Part shown: positions 36,261 to 44,013 of the stretch, piece by piece
How positions within the stretch are numbered: position 1 is the stretch's first letter
Layout of the letters: the number at the start of each line of letters is the position of its first letter
Assembly: GCF_000730645.1 (NCBI RefSeq)
Contig: NZ_BBIU01000039.1
Location: forward strand, 1-64,000
Direction: 5' to 3'
DNA length: 64,000 bases
From: Pseudomonas parafulva NBRC 16636 = DSM 17004
GTDB taxonomy: Bacteria; Pseudomonadota; Gammaproteobacteria; Pseudomonadales; Pseudomonadaceae
Notes under the pieces: model-generated
The model's input: only the letters and a program-made list of their open reading frames with translations
What the model was told of the DNA's origin: nothing
Databases searched by the model: none
Program-made: the position numbers and the translations under genes

Positions 36261-37112
36261 TCAATTGACTTGGGTGTCGCCTTGGCGATCATCGCCCGTG
36301 CGGGTGTTGGCAGCAGGTACCTCCGGCAGGTGGCGGGCAATCAGCCCGCGATACGCCGCAGCACCCAGGCAGGCGCCGATGATAGGCCCGAATACCGGCA
36401 CCAGGAAGTAAGGCACATCACGGCCGCCGGTAAAGGCGATTTCGCCCCAGCCTGCGAGGAAGGTCATCACCTTGGGCCCCAGGTCCCGGGCCGGGTTCAT
36501 GGCAAAGCCGGTCAGTGGGCCCATGGCACTGCCAATCACGGCGATCAGGAGCCCGATCAGCAGCGGCGCCATGGCGCCACGGGGCAGGCCGTTGTTGTCA
36601 TCGGTCAGTGCCATGATCACGGCCATCAGGATGGCTGTGATGATCACCTCCACCAACAGCGCCTGGCCAGTGGACAGCGCCGGGTGCGGGTAGGTGGAGA
36701 ACACTGCGGCCAGCTCCAGGCTGGCTTCGCTACCGCGCAGCATGGCGTGCGCCTGTTCGAAATCGAAGAACAGGGCGCTATACAAGGTGTATACCAATGC
36801 AGCGCCGCAAAAGGCGCCGCACACCTGGGCCAGCATGTAGAAGGGCAGCTTGCATTTGTCGAAGCCAGCGAACAGGGCAAGGGCGATGCTCACGGCCGGG
36901 TTCAGGTGCGCACCTGATATGCCGGCGGTGAGGTAGATACTCATGCTGACGCCTACGCCCCAGATGATGCTGATTTCCCACAGCCCGAAGCTGGCGCCCG
37001 CCACCTTGAGCGCGGCAACGCAGCCGGTCCCGAAAAAGATCAGCAACGCAGTGCCGAGAAACTCGGCCAGGCATTGGCTGGGCAGGGTGGGTTGGCCTTG
37101 AGCAATTGTCAT
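36261..37112 (-). CDS. glpF: Glycerol uptake facilitator (aquaglyceroporin)
   Basis: The 283 aa MIP-family channel has six helices and both NPA boxes (AHLNPAVSIAL and FAMNPARDLGP; the RD after the second NPA is typical of glycerol facilitators). It passes glycerol across the inner membrane for trapping by GlpK. The ATG at 37112 is chosen for GAGGT 6 nt upstream. First gene of glpFKR-D, with a sigma-70 promoter upstream. Confidence 0.96.
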   Translation of the reverse strand: MTIAQGQPTLPSQCLAEFLGTALLIFFGTGCVAALKVAGASFGLWEISIIWGVGVSMSIYLTAGISGAHLNPAVSIALALFAGFDKCKLPFYMLAQVCGAFCGAALVYTLYSALFFDFEQAHAMLRGSEASLELAAVFSTYPHPALSTGQALLVEVIITAILMAVIMALTDDNNGLPRGAMAPLLIGLLIAVIGSAMGPLTGFAMNPARDLGPKVMTFLAGWGEIAFTGGRDVPYFLVPVFGPIIGACLGAAAYRGLIARHLPEVPAANTRTGDDRQGDTQVN

Positions 37113-37240
37113 GTATGACCTCATTGTTTTTGTTGTGAGTCGCGTGGCGCTCGACAGCAAAAGCCCGGCGCCTATCCCCATCGACCCCGGGCACCTCTAT
37201 GAAATGCACCGTAAAAGTGCACCCTTTATTCAGAAACGAA

Positions 37241-37269
37241 AAAATATAGACAAGAAACGCTGATGTCAA
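37241..37269 (-). promoter_or_regulatory. Sigma-70 promoter of glpF with possible GlpR site
   Basis: On the minus strand a perfect -35 TTGACA (37264-37269) is followed after 17 nt by TATTTT (37241-37246). Transcription would begin near 37234. A weak GlpR-like sequence (TTTTTTCGTTTCTGAATAAA, about 14/20 to the consensus) overlaps the -10, consistent with repression. Confidence 0.65.
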
Positions 37270-37416
37270 AGGTCGAAAGTGAACGGTCAGTCACGTTTTG
37301 GGCAGTTAATATGGGCGCGACTGCGCGAGCTAGAGCGGCGCCATTGCGCCGTGCTGGCTGGGATGTGGGAATTGTCCTAAAGTAGCCGCCGATTCGTCTT
37401 ACACCGGAGCCCCTGC

Positions 37417-37887
37417 ATGACACCTGCCCTGGACTTGTTGAAGAAGCACCGCGCCGAGCACCGTGTGCACAGTTACGAACACGACCCCAAATCGGCGTCA
37501 TATGGGCTCGAGGCTGCAGAGAAGCTGGGGCTGGACCCGCAACAGGTGTTCAAGACCTTGCTGGCCAGCAGCGAGAAGGGCGAGTTGCTGGTCGCGGTAG
37601 TGCCGGTGGTGGGTTCACTGGACCTCAAGGCCCTGGCGCATGCTGCCGGGGTGAAGAAGTGCGAAATGGCAGACCCTGCCCAGGCGCAAAGGGCTACAGG
37701 CTACCTGGTGGGGGGGATCAGCCCGCTGGGGCAGAAAAAGCGGCTGCGCACTTTTATCGACGACTCATCGCAGAATTTTGCCAGCATCCATGTCAGTGCC
37801 GGGCGCAGGGGGCTGGAAGTGGAGTTGGCGGCAGCGGTGCTGGCCGAATATACCCAAGGCATATTTGCGCCGATCGGCAGGGGGTAG
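37417..37887 (+). CDS. ybaK: Cys-tRNA(Pro)/Cys-tRNA(Cys) deacylase YbaK
   Basis: YbaK hydrolyses Cys mischarged onto tRNA(Pro). The 156 aa protein shows the family start TPALDLLKKHRAEHRVHSYEHDP, the catalytic-site lysine in QQVFKTLLAS, the glycine-rich GYLVGGISPLGQKK loop and the end GLEVELA. GGAG precedes the ATG. It is divergent from glpF and convergent with the ABC ATPase gene. Confidence 0.95.
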   Translation: MTPALDLLKKHRAEHRVHSYEHDPKSASYGLEAAEKLGLDPQQVFKTLLASSEKGELLVAVVPVVGSLDLKALAHAAGVKKCEMADPAQAQRATGYLVGGISPLGQKKRLRTFIDDSSQNFASIHVSAGRRGLEVELAAAVLAEYTQGIFAPIGRG

Positions 37888-37918
37888 GGAGGCCGCCAGG
37901 CGACCTCCTGCAGCGTCC

Positions 37919-39028
37919 TCAGTGCGCGGAGCTGTGACGGCGCACGCCGCTGTGCTGCTGCAACGCCTGTGCTGCCACGCTGCCGGGGACAGCGAACAGC
38001 ACCAGGTGATCGGCTTTCACTGCAATGCCTACGTCCGCCCCAAGCTGATGATCGACATGGCTCGGGAAGATTGCCTCCAGTTGGCTGCCGGTGGGCAGTT
38101 GCAGGCGATATAAGGTGGAGGCCCCCAGGAAACTCTTGCCCACGATGCTGGCCCGCAACGGGCTGTCGGGTGCGTGCACGATATCATCGGGACGTAGCAG
38201 CACATCCACCGAGCTGCCCGAGGTCATGGTGTAGGCACGGTTGCCACGCAGCTCACCCAGTTCGGTACTGACCGCTTCGTGGCTGATCATCTGCCCGCGA
38301 ATGAAGTACCCCTGGCCGATGAAGCTGGCCACGAAAGGGGTCTGCGGTTCGTGGTAAAGGTTGTAGGGGGTGTCCCACTGCTCCAGCCGGCCTTCCTTGA
38401 ACACGCCCACCTGGTCGCTGACCGCAAAGGCCTCTTCCTGGTCATGGGTGACCAGGATGGCGCTGGTGCCACGGCTTTTTAGGATGTCCCGCACCTCATG
38501 GCTCAGGCGCCTGCGCAGCTCCACATCCAGGTTGGAGAACGGCTCGTCGAGCAACAGCAACTGAGGTTCAGGTGCCAGCGCCCGGGCCAGGGCTACACGT
38601 TGCTGCTGGCCGCCAGACAGCTCGTGCGGGTATCGCCCGCCCAGGCCGCCAAGCTTGACCAGCTCCAGCATTTCTTCGATCACCGCCGCCTGGCGGGGAT
38701 GCTTGGCAATGCCGAAGGCAATGTTCTGCGCAACGGTCAGGTGCGGAAACAGGGCGTAGTCCTGAAACACCATGCCAATACGGCGCTTTTCCGGCGCCAA
38801 GGTGAAGCCGGCCCGGGAGATGACCTCGCCTGCAAGCTGGATTTCACCGTCATGCACCGGTTCGAAACCTGCGATGGCGCGCAGGGTGGTGGTTTTGCCG
38901 CAACCGGACGCACCCAGCAGGCAACCGATGTCGCCGGCATTGAGGTGCAGGTTGAGGTTCTGGACGATGCGCTGATCGCCATAGCCGCAGGCGAGGTTGC
39001 GCAGGTTGAGCAGTAGAGGTTGACTCAT
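37919..39028 (-). CDS. FbpC/PotA-like ABC transporter ATP-binding protein (orphan)
   Basis: The 369 aa ATPase has Walker A GASGCGKTT, Q loop VFQDYALFPHLTVAQ, signature LSGGQQQRVALARAL, Walker B LLLLDEPFSNLD, H loop VTHDQEEAFA, and a C-terminal TOBE-type regulatory region (VDVLLRPDDIVH). This class drives uptake of ferric iron or polyamines. No permease or binding protein is adjacent, so the partner must be elsewhere and the substrate is open. Its ATG overlaps the argF stop (ATGA), so it is co-transcribed with arginine synthesis. Confidence 0.85.
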   Translation of the reverse strand: MSQPLLLNLRNLACGYGDQRIVQNLNLHLNAGDIGCLLGASGCGKTTTLRAIAGFEPVHDGEIQLAGEVISRAGFTLAPEKRRIGMVFQDYALFPHLTVAQNIAFGIAKHPRQAAVIEEMLELVKLGGLGGRYPHELSGGQQQRVALARALAPEPQLLLLDEPFSNLDVELRRRLSHEVRDILKSRGTSAILVTHDQEEAFAVSDQVGVFKEGRLEQWDTPYNLYHEPQTPFVASFIGQGYFIRGQMISHEAVSTELGELRGNRAYTMTSGSSVDVLLRPDDIVHAPDSPLRASIVGKSFLGASTLYRLQLPTGSQLEAIFPSHVDHQLGADVGIAVKADHLVLFAVPGSVAAQALQQHSGVRRHSSAH

Positions 39029-39945
39029 GCGTGGTGGTAAGCCGGTTCGACAAGGAATTCGAGAAGGGCCTTCTGTGCATGCAGGCGGTTTTCAGCCTGG
39101 TCCCAGGCGACCGAACGTGGGTCGTCAAGCAGGTCATGGCTGATTTCCTCGCCACGGTGGGCGGGCAGGCAATGCATGAACAGGGCGTCGGGTGCCGCCA
39201 GGTCAAGCATTTGCCGGGTGACCTGGTAGGGCGCGAAATGCGCCAGGCGACGAGCAGTTTCCTCTTCCTGGCCCATGGAAGTCCAGACATCTGTGGTCAC
39301 CAGGTGAGCACCCTGCACGGCCAGCAGTGGGTCGCGCACGAGCTGCACGTGGTCGCCGCCGATGGCCATGAAACGCGTATCGGGTTCGTAACCTTCGGGG
39401 CAGGCGATGCGCAGCTGGAAGCCGAACTGGCGCGCCGCTTCGATGTAGGAGTTGCACATGTTGAAGCCGTCACCGATCCAGGCAACCGTCTTGCCCTGGA
39501 TGGGCCCACGGTGCTCCAGGAAGGTCTGCATGTCGGCCAGCAACTGGCAAGGGTGGGATTCGTCCGACAGCGCATTGATGACCGGCACGCGGGACTTGGC
39601 GGCGAACTCGGTGAGCGTGCTGTGGGCGTGGGTGCGGATCATCACCACGTCGAGCATGCTCGACAACACGATGGCACTGTCGCCAATGGGCTCGCCACGG
39701 CCCAGTTGCGTGTCACGCGGGGACAGGAAGATCGCCTGGCCGCCGAGCTGGATCATGCCGGCCTCGAACGAGACCCGGGTGCGGGTGGAGGACTTTTCGA
39801 AGATCATCCCCAGCACGCGGTTTTTCAGGGGCTCGAACAGCACGCCTCGCTTGCGCAGGTCCTTCAGCTCGATGCCGCGGCGGATCACCCCGAGCAATTC
39901 GTCGGTGGTGAAGTCCAGCAGGGAGAGAAAGTGCCTAGCGCTCAT
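39025..39945 (-). CDS. argF: Ornithine carbamoyltransferase (anabolic)
   Basis: The enzyme converts ornithine and carbamoyl phosphate to citrulline in arginine biosynthesis. The 306 aa protein has the carbamoyl phosphate motif SSTRTRVSFE, HPCQLLADMQT, the ornithine-site SMG loop (TSMGQEEE) and HCLPAHRGEE. The 306 aa length fits the anabolic ArgF rather than the ~336 aa catabolic ArcB. AAGGT precedes the ATG. A promoter overlapping an ArgR-type site lies about 115-145 bp upstream. Confidence 0.97.
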   Translation of the reverse strand: MSARHFLSLLDFTTDELLGVIRRGIELKDLRKRGVLFEPLKNRVLGMIFEKSSTRTRVSFEAGMIQLGGQAIFLSPRDTQLGRGEPIGDSAIVLSSMLDVVMIRTHAHSTLTEFAAKSRVPVINALSDESHPCQLLADMQTFLEHRGPIQGKTVAWIGDGFNMCNSYIEAARQFGFQLRIACPEGYEPDTRFMAIGGDHVQLVRDPLLAVQGAHLVTTDVWTSMGQEEETARRLAHFAPYQVTRQMLDLAAPDALFMHCLPAHRGEEISHDLLDDPRSVAWDQAENRLHAQKALLEFLVEPAYHHA

Positions 39946-40059
39946 GATTGACTACCTTATCTGCAACAGTATGCAGGCCCACCGTGTGGTTTTTTTTAAC
40001 AACGGGAGTGACCTGCGGCGTAAGCCGCACGGGGCGGACGAAATGGGGAAAGGCGCAAT

Positions 40060-40092
40060 ACTATAATTAAATGTCGCCTGAAACCAAGGGGG
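40060..40092 (-). promoter_or_regulatory. argF promoter with embedded ArgR box
   Basis: On the minus strand, -35 TTGGTT (40082-40087) and -10 TATAGT (40060-40065) are 16 nt apart. On the plus strand TGTCGC-N8-AA (40072-40087) exactly fits the ArgR half-site TGTCGCN8AAN5 defined in P. aeruginosa and lies between the two elements. Arginine-dependent repression of argF is the obvious inference. Confidence 0.65.
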
Positions 40093-40139
40093 GAAACAAC
40101 GGCCACCTGAGCAGGGTGTTGCAAAGGGTGTCGGCGTTG

Positions 40140-40171
40140 CCCCTGTAGCTGTTTTTTATTTGCTACAGGGG
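40140..40171 (+). terminator. Perfect 10 bp stem with T-rich loop: possible sRNA terminator or attenuator
   Basis: CCCCTGTAGC (40140-40149) pairs perfectly with GCTACAGGGG (40162-40171) around a 12 nt T-rich loop and is followed by TTTT on the plus strand. No annotated plus-strand gene ends here: ybaK stops 2.2 kb upstream. A perfect TATAAT lies at 40062-40067 on the plus strand, though without a good -35. The region 40070-40175 could thus be a short RNA, or a leader attenuator for the oxidoreductase gene that begins at 40321. Nothing else is seen in 39946-40320 besides the argF control region. Confidence 0.45.
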
Positions 40172-40320
40172 TTTTGTACACGGCTTGCTGGCGATTTGGC
40201 AAACCACTGTCGTGAATCGTGCGCCTGATGTCGCTGGATTCACGCCACGAAGCACGCTGGCCCGGGCGGCGACGCGGCGCCATAGTCTTGGCTTCTTCCC
40301 TGACCCAGGCAAAAGCGGCC

Positions 40321-42429
40321 ATGAACAAGACCCTGCACCACCGTGCCTGCCACCTGTGCGAAGCCATTTGCGGCTTGAGCATCGAATTGAGCCACGGCGC
40401 TGATGGCACGGCGCAGATCAGTTCGATCAAGGGCGACCCGCTGGACCCCTTCAGCCGCGGCCACATATGCCCCAAGGCGGTGGCCTTGCAGGACATCCAG
40501 AACGACCCCGATCGGCTGCGCCGGCCACACCGCAGGGTTGGGCAACAGTGGCAGGCGATCAGCTGGGATGAAGCCTTCGCCCTGGCAGCCGAGCGCCTCT
40601 GGGCGGTGCAGCAGGCTCACGGGCGCAATGCCGTGGCGGTGTATCAGGGTAACCCGAGCGTGCATAACTATGGCTTGATGACCCACAGCAACTACTTTCT
40701 TGGCCTGCTCAAAACCCGTAACCGGTTTTCTGCCACCTCGGTAGATCAATTGCCCCAGCACCTGGTCAGCCACCTGATGTACGGCCACGGGCTGCTGCTG
40801 CCGGTTCCCGACATCGACCATACCGACTTCATGCTGATTCTCGGTGGCAACCCGCTGGCCTCCAACGGCAGCATCATGACCGTGCCGGATGTGGAAAAGC
40901 GCTTCAAGGCCCTGCGCGCACGGGGAGGGCGCCTGGTGGTGGTGGACCCGCGGCGCAGTGAAACGGCGGCGATAGCCGACACCCATCTGTTCATTCGCCC
41001 CGGCGGCGACGCCGCGCTGTTGTGCGGCCTGCTCAACACCCTGTTCGAAGAAGGCCTGGCCAGAGGCACACACCTGCCTGTGAGCGGCGTGCCGGCCGTG
41101 CAGGCGGCGATAGCCCCTATGACGGCCGAGGCCATGAGCCCGCTTTGTGGCATCCCTGCAGCAGGTATCCGCCAGCTCGCACGTGACTTCGCGGCTGCCG
41201 ACACGGCCGTTTGCTATGGCCGCATGGGCGTGTCCACCCAAGTGTTCGGCACGCTCTGCCACTGGCTGGTGCAGTTGATCAACCTGGTCACTGGTAACCT
41301 CGACCGCCCAGGCGGCGCATTGTGCACCGAGCCTGCCGTCGACCTGGTGGCGGCCACCTCGGGTGGTCACTTCAATGCGTGGCAAAGCCGGGTGTCAGGG
41401 CTGCCCGAATATGGCGGCGAGTTGCCGGTTGCCGCCTTGGCCGAGGAAATGCTCACGCCGGGTGAGGGGCAGGTGCGCGCACTGGTGACGGTGGCCGGCA
41501 ACCCGGTACTGTCAACGCCTAACGGTCGGCAACTGGACGGCGCCTTGGCGGGGCTGGAGTTCATGCTCAGCATCGACCTGTACATCAACGAAACCACGCG
41601 CCATGCCGACCTGATCCTGCCGTCGACGTCGGCCCTGGAAAACGACCATTACGACAGCACGTTCAACTTGCTGGCCGTCCGCAACGTCACCCGCTTCAAC
41701 CGCGCCATTCTCCCCAAGCCCGAAGGGGCGCTGCACGACTGGGAAATCTTCGTAGGCCTTGCCCAGGCGTTTGCCGCGCGTGCACAGCAGCCGCTGAAAC
41801 CCACCGCGCCGCCCGCGCACATGATCGACCTGGCGTTGCGCAGTGGCCGCTATGGCCATGACACCCCCTGGAAGCTGTCACTGGAGGCGTTGGACTCCCA
41901 CCCTCATGGCCTCGACCTCGGCCCGCTGCAGCGCAACCTGGGCGCGCGCCTGGCGACGGCCGGAAACACCGTCCAGGCGGCACCCCAGGTGTTGCTACAG
42001 GACTTGCAGCGCCTGGCCCTGCAGGCCCTTCCGGCGCCAGGCCAACTGCTGCTGATCGGCCGTCGGCATGTGCGCAGCAACAATTCGTGGATGCACAACT
42101 ACCACAGGCTGGTCAAAGGCAAGCCACGGCATCAGTTGCTGATGCACCCTGATGACATGCAGCACAGGTGCTTGCAGGATGGCCAGCGGGTTCGGGTGAG
42201 TTCCCGCACCGGCACCGTGGAAGTTGAGGTGCAGGGTTGCCACAACATGATGCCCGGCGTGGTCAGCCTGCCTCACGGTTATGGTCATGGGTTGAAGGGT
42301 GTGCACATGCAGGTAGCCCAGCGCCAGCCAGGTGCCAGCGCCAACGACCTGACCGACGAACGCCTGCGTGACCCGGTATCGGGCAACGCAGCGCTCAATG
42401 GCGTCCCCGTGCAGGTAGAGGCCGCCTGA
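40321..42429 (+). CDS. Molybdopterin-dependent oxidoreductase with N-terminal 4Fe-4S cluster
   Basis: The 702 aa protein has a 4Fe-4S ligand set at the N-terminus (CHLCEAICG, then GHICPKA), the molybdopterin domain (ILGGNPLASNGSIMTVPDVE; LVVVDPRRSETAAIADTHLFI) and the C-terminal molydopterin dinucleotide-binding barrel (DGQRVRVSSRTGTVEVEV; PGVVSLPHGYGHG). No Tat signal, so it is probably cytoplasmic. It resembles the formate dehydrogenase alpha/assimilatory nitrate reductase branch, but no partner subunit or cofactor gene is adjacent, so the substrate is unknown. The ATG at 40321 is chosen because the cluster motif follows it at once; its ribosome-binding site is weak. Confidence 0.87.
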   Translation: MNKTLHHRACHLCEAICGLSIELSHGADGTAQISSIKGDPLDPFSRGHICPKAVALQDIQNDPDRLRRPHRRVGQQWQAISWDEAFALAAERLWAVQQAHGRNAVAVYQGNPSVHNYGLMTHSNYFLGLLKTRNRFSATSVDQLPQHLVSHLMYGHGLLLPVPDIDHTDFMLILGGNPLASNGSIMTVPDVEKRFKALRARGGRLVVVDPRRSETAAIADTHLFIRPGGDAALLCGLLNTLFEEGLARGTHLPVSGVPAVQAAIAPMTAEAMSPLCGIPAAGIRQLARDFAAADTAVCYGRMGVSTQVFGTLCHWLVQLINLVTGNLDRPGGALCTEPAVDLVAATSGGHFNAWQSRVSGLPEYGGELPVAALAEEMLTPGEGQVRALVTVAGNPVLSTPNGRQLDGALAGLEFMLSIDLYINETTRHADLILPSTSALENDHYDSTFNLLAVRNVTRFNRAILPKPEGALHDWEIFVGLAQAFAARAQQPLKPTAPPAHMIDLALRSGRYGHDTPWKLSLEALDSHPHGLDLGPLQRNLGARLATAGNTVQAAPQVLLQDLQRLALQALPAPGQLLLIGRRHVRSNNSWMHNYHRLVKGKPRHQLLMHPDDMQHRCLQDGQRVRVSSRTGTVEVEVQGCHNMMPGVVSLPHGYGHGLKGVHMQVAQRQPGASANDLTDERLRDPVSGNAALNGVPVQVEAA

Positions 42430-42512
42430 GGGCACGAGCATGCCGCTCGGCTTTCCGTTACAATGCCTCACCGTGCCGACGACGACGTCGCAAAGTTAAG
42501 CCGAGGTGCTAC

Positions 42513-42848
42513 ATGGATATCATCGAAACGATCAAAGAGCAGATTGCCAACAACACCATTCTGCTCTACATGAAGGGCTCGCCGAATGCACCGCAATGCG
42601 GTTTTTCTGCGCGTGCTTCCCAGGCGGTCATGGGTTGCGGCGAGAAGTTCGCCTACGTCGACATCCTGCAGAACCCGGAAATCCGCGCCAACCTGCCTAA
42701 ATATGCCAACTGGCCAACCTTCCCCCAGCTCTGGGTGGGTGGCGAGCTGGTTGGCGGCAGCGACATCGTGCTGGAAATGTTCGAAAACGGTGAGCTGCAG
42801 ACGCTCATCAAGGATGCCGCCGCCAAGGCCAAGGCTGCCGAAGCCTGA
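42513..42848 (+). CDS. grxD: Monothiol glutaredoxin Grx4
   Basis: The 111 aa CGFS-type glutaredoxin has its active Cys29 in PQCGFSARA and the family segments TILLYMKGSP and WPTFPQLWVGGELVGGSDI. Such proteins carry a glutathione-ligated 2Fe-2S cluster and work in iron-sulfur cluster trafficking with BolA. GAGG precedes the ATG. Its position beside bfr and bfd makes a small iron-handling neighbourhood. A strong shared terminator follows. Confidence 0.97.
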   Translation: MDIIETIKEQIANNTILLYMKGSPNAPQCGFSARASQAVMGCGEKFAYVDILQNPEIRANLPKYANWPTFPQLWVGGELVGGSDIVLEMFENGELQTLIKDAAAKAKAAEA

Positions 42849-42870
42849 TAGGCAGCGAGCCACAAAAAAA

Positions 42871-42887
42871 ACCCGCCAATGGCGGGT
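42871..42887. terminator. Bidirectional intrinsic terminator (grxD / bfr)
   Basis: ACCCGCC-AAT-GGCGGGT (42871-42887) is flanked by an A-run upstream and a T-run downstream, so it terminates grxD on the plus strand and bfr on the minus strand. Confidence 0.92.
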
Positions 42888-42905
42888 TTTTTTATGGCGT
42901 TGGGA

Positions 42906-43379
42906 TCATTCCTCGCCCATCTGCGACTGCAGGTAGTTCTCGATGCCGATCTTGTCGATGAGGCTCAGCTGGGTTTCCAGCCAGTCGATGTGCTCTTCCT
43001 CGGATTCGAGGATGTCTTCGAGCATGTCACGCGAACCGAAGTCCCCGGCCGTTTCGCAGTGGGCGATGGCGGCTTTCAGGTCCAGCAGGCCTTTCTGCTC
43101 GATCTTCAGGTCGCATTCGAGCATTTCCTTGGTGTGCTCGCCGATCAGCAACTTGCCCAGGTCCTGAACGTTGGGAATGCCTTCGAGGAACAGAATACGC
43201 TTGATCAGTTTGTCAGCGTGCTTCATCTCGTCGATGGACTCTTTGTACTCGTGCTTGCCGAGTTTGTTCAGGCCCCAGTCTTCGTACATGCGGGCATGCA
43301 GGAAGTACTGGTTGATGGCGACCAGCTCGTTTCCGAGGATCTTGTTGAGATGCTGGATGACGCTGATGTCGCCTTTCAT
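42906..43379 (-). CDS. bfr: Bacterioferritin (BfrB type)
   Basis: The 157 aa four-helix protein stores iron in a 24-mer. Ferroxidase residues are at Glu18, Glu51 and His54, with a later SEEEHIDWLE helix, and the haem-ligating Met52 (DEMKHAD) is present, so it is a haem-binding bacterioferritin rather than FtnA. The ATG at 43379 gives the universal MKGDISVIQHLNKIL start; the longer frame is not used. Its partner for iron release, Bfd, is encoded just upstream on the same strand. Confidence 0.96.
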   Translation of the reverse strand: MKGDISVIQHLNKILGNELVAINQYFLHARMYEDWGLNKLGKHEYKESIDEMKHADKLIKRILFLEGIPNVQDLGKLLIGEHTKEMLECDLKIEQKGLLDLKAAIAHCETAGDFGSRDMLEDILESEEEHIDWLETQLSLIDKIGIENYLQSQMGEE

Positions 43380-43447
43380 GGGTGTTCCTGCCCTGTCGAA
43401 GTGTGCCAATACTGCGAAGTTTGAGCTGGATGCCCGGGCCTGTCAAA

Positions 43448-43533
43448 CCTAAGTTATTGAATAATAAATGAAAATTAATAGGAATAAGAATGTTTGTGAA
43501 CCGCGTTGGAGCCCTAACTTATTGAATTATGAG
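43448..43533. repeat. Two imperfect 21 bp direct repeats in the AT-rich bfr promoter region
   Basis: CCTAAGTTATTGAATAATAAA (reads from 43448) and a second copy from 43513 agree at 17 of 21 positions, 65 bp apart, between bfd and bfr. The stretch is far more AT-rich than its surroundings and contains Fur-like ATAAT units. It probably holds the bfr promoter and a regulator site. Confidence 0.45.
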
Positions 43534-43540
43534 CATAAAA

Positions 43541-43563
43541 AAACCGGACACGAGGTCCGGTTT
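43541..43563 (-). terminator. Intrinsic terminator of bfd
   Basis: AAACCGGAC (43541-43549) pairs perfectly with GTCCGGTTT (43555-43563) over a 5 nt loop. On the minus strand a T-run follows, 16 bp after the bfd stop. It separates bfd from bfr transcription. Confidence 0.88.
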
Positions 43564-43579
43564 CGGGAAACGGTGGTAT

Positions 43580-43798
43580 TCAGGCAGTGGTAAATTCCAC
43601 GGGGTAGGGCAGCGCCGCCTGGCTGACCTGGAGGTCGGTCAGCGTTTCGCGCACCACCTGCTTGGCCAGGCACGCACATTTGCCACATTGGCTGGCGACA
43701 TTGGTCGCGGCACGGACTTCCTTGTAGCTGCAGCATCCTTCATAGATCGCATCGCGGATCTGTCCGTCGGTGACGCCGACACAAAGACACACATACAT
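43580..43798 (-). CDS. bfd: Bacterioferritin-associated ferredoxin
   Basis: The 72 aa 2Fe-2S protein has ligands Cys4, Cys6, Cys38 and Cys41 (VCLC ... SQCGKC). Bfd donates electrons to Bfr so that stored iron is released as Fe(II), and it is normally induced in iron starvation. A Fur-type box lies about 42-64 bp upstream. It has its own terminator, so it is regulated separately, and oppositely, to bfr. Confidence 0.96.
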   Translation of the reverse strand: MYVCLCVGVTDGQIRDAIYEGCCSYKEVRAATNVASQCGKCACLAKQVVRETLTDLQVSQAALPYPVEFTTA

Positions 43799-43839
43799 AA
43801 GGGCTGACCATCGCTGGCGGGATCGATGGGGTGGAGCTT

Positions 43840-43862
43840 AATGTGAATGAGAATGCTTGTCA
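43840..43862 (-). promoter_or_regulatory. Putative Fur box upstream of bfd
   Basis: The region 43840-43862 consists of three AATGNN units (AATGTG, AATGAG, AATGCT) and resembles the Fur-box form ATGAGAATGATTCTCAT, with GAATGCTTGTCA covering the second half. It lies 42-64 bp upstream of bfd, as expected for an iron-repressed gene. Confidence 0.6.
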
Positions 43863-44013
43863 AAGTGGTTTCAGAAGGCATTTACCGAAGGCGACCGACG
43901 GTCGCTCATCACCGGAGTCGGCCTGTCATGAGAAGCCGTGTATGATGGTCAACCTTTGCTGGATGTCGGGCAGGGCCCGGCAACAGGTTATTCACCCTCA
44001 TCAGGAGATTACA

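Noticed and set aside
40240..41385. 381-codon minus-strand frame opposite the molybdopterin oxidoreductase
   Set aside because: Antisense shadow without domain or start signals.
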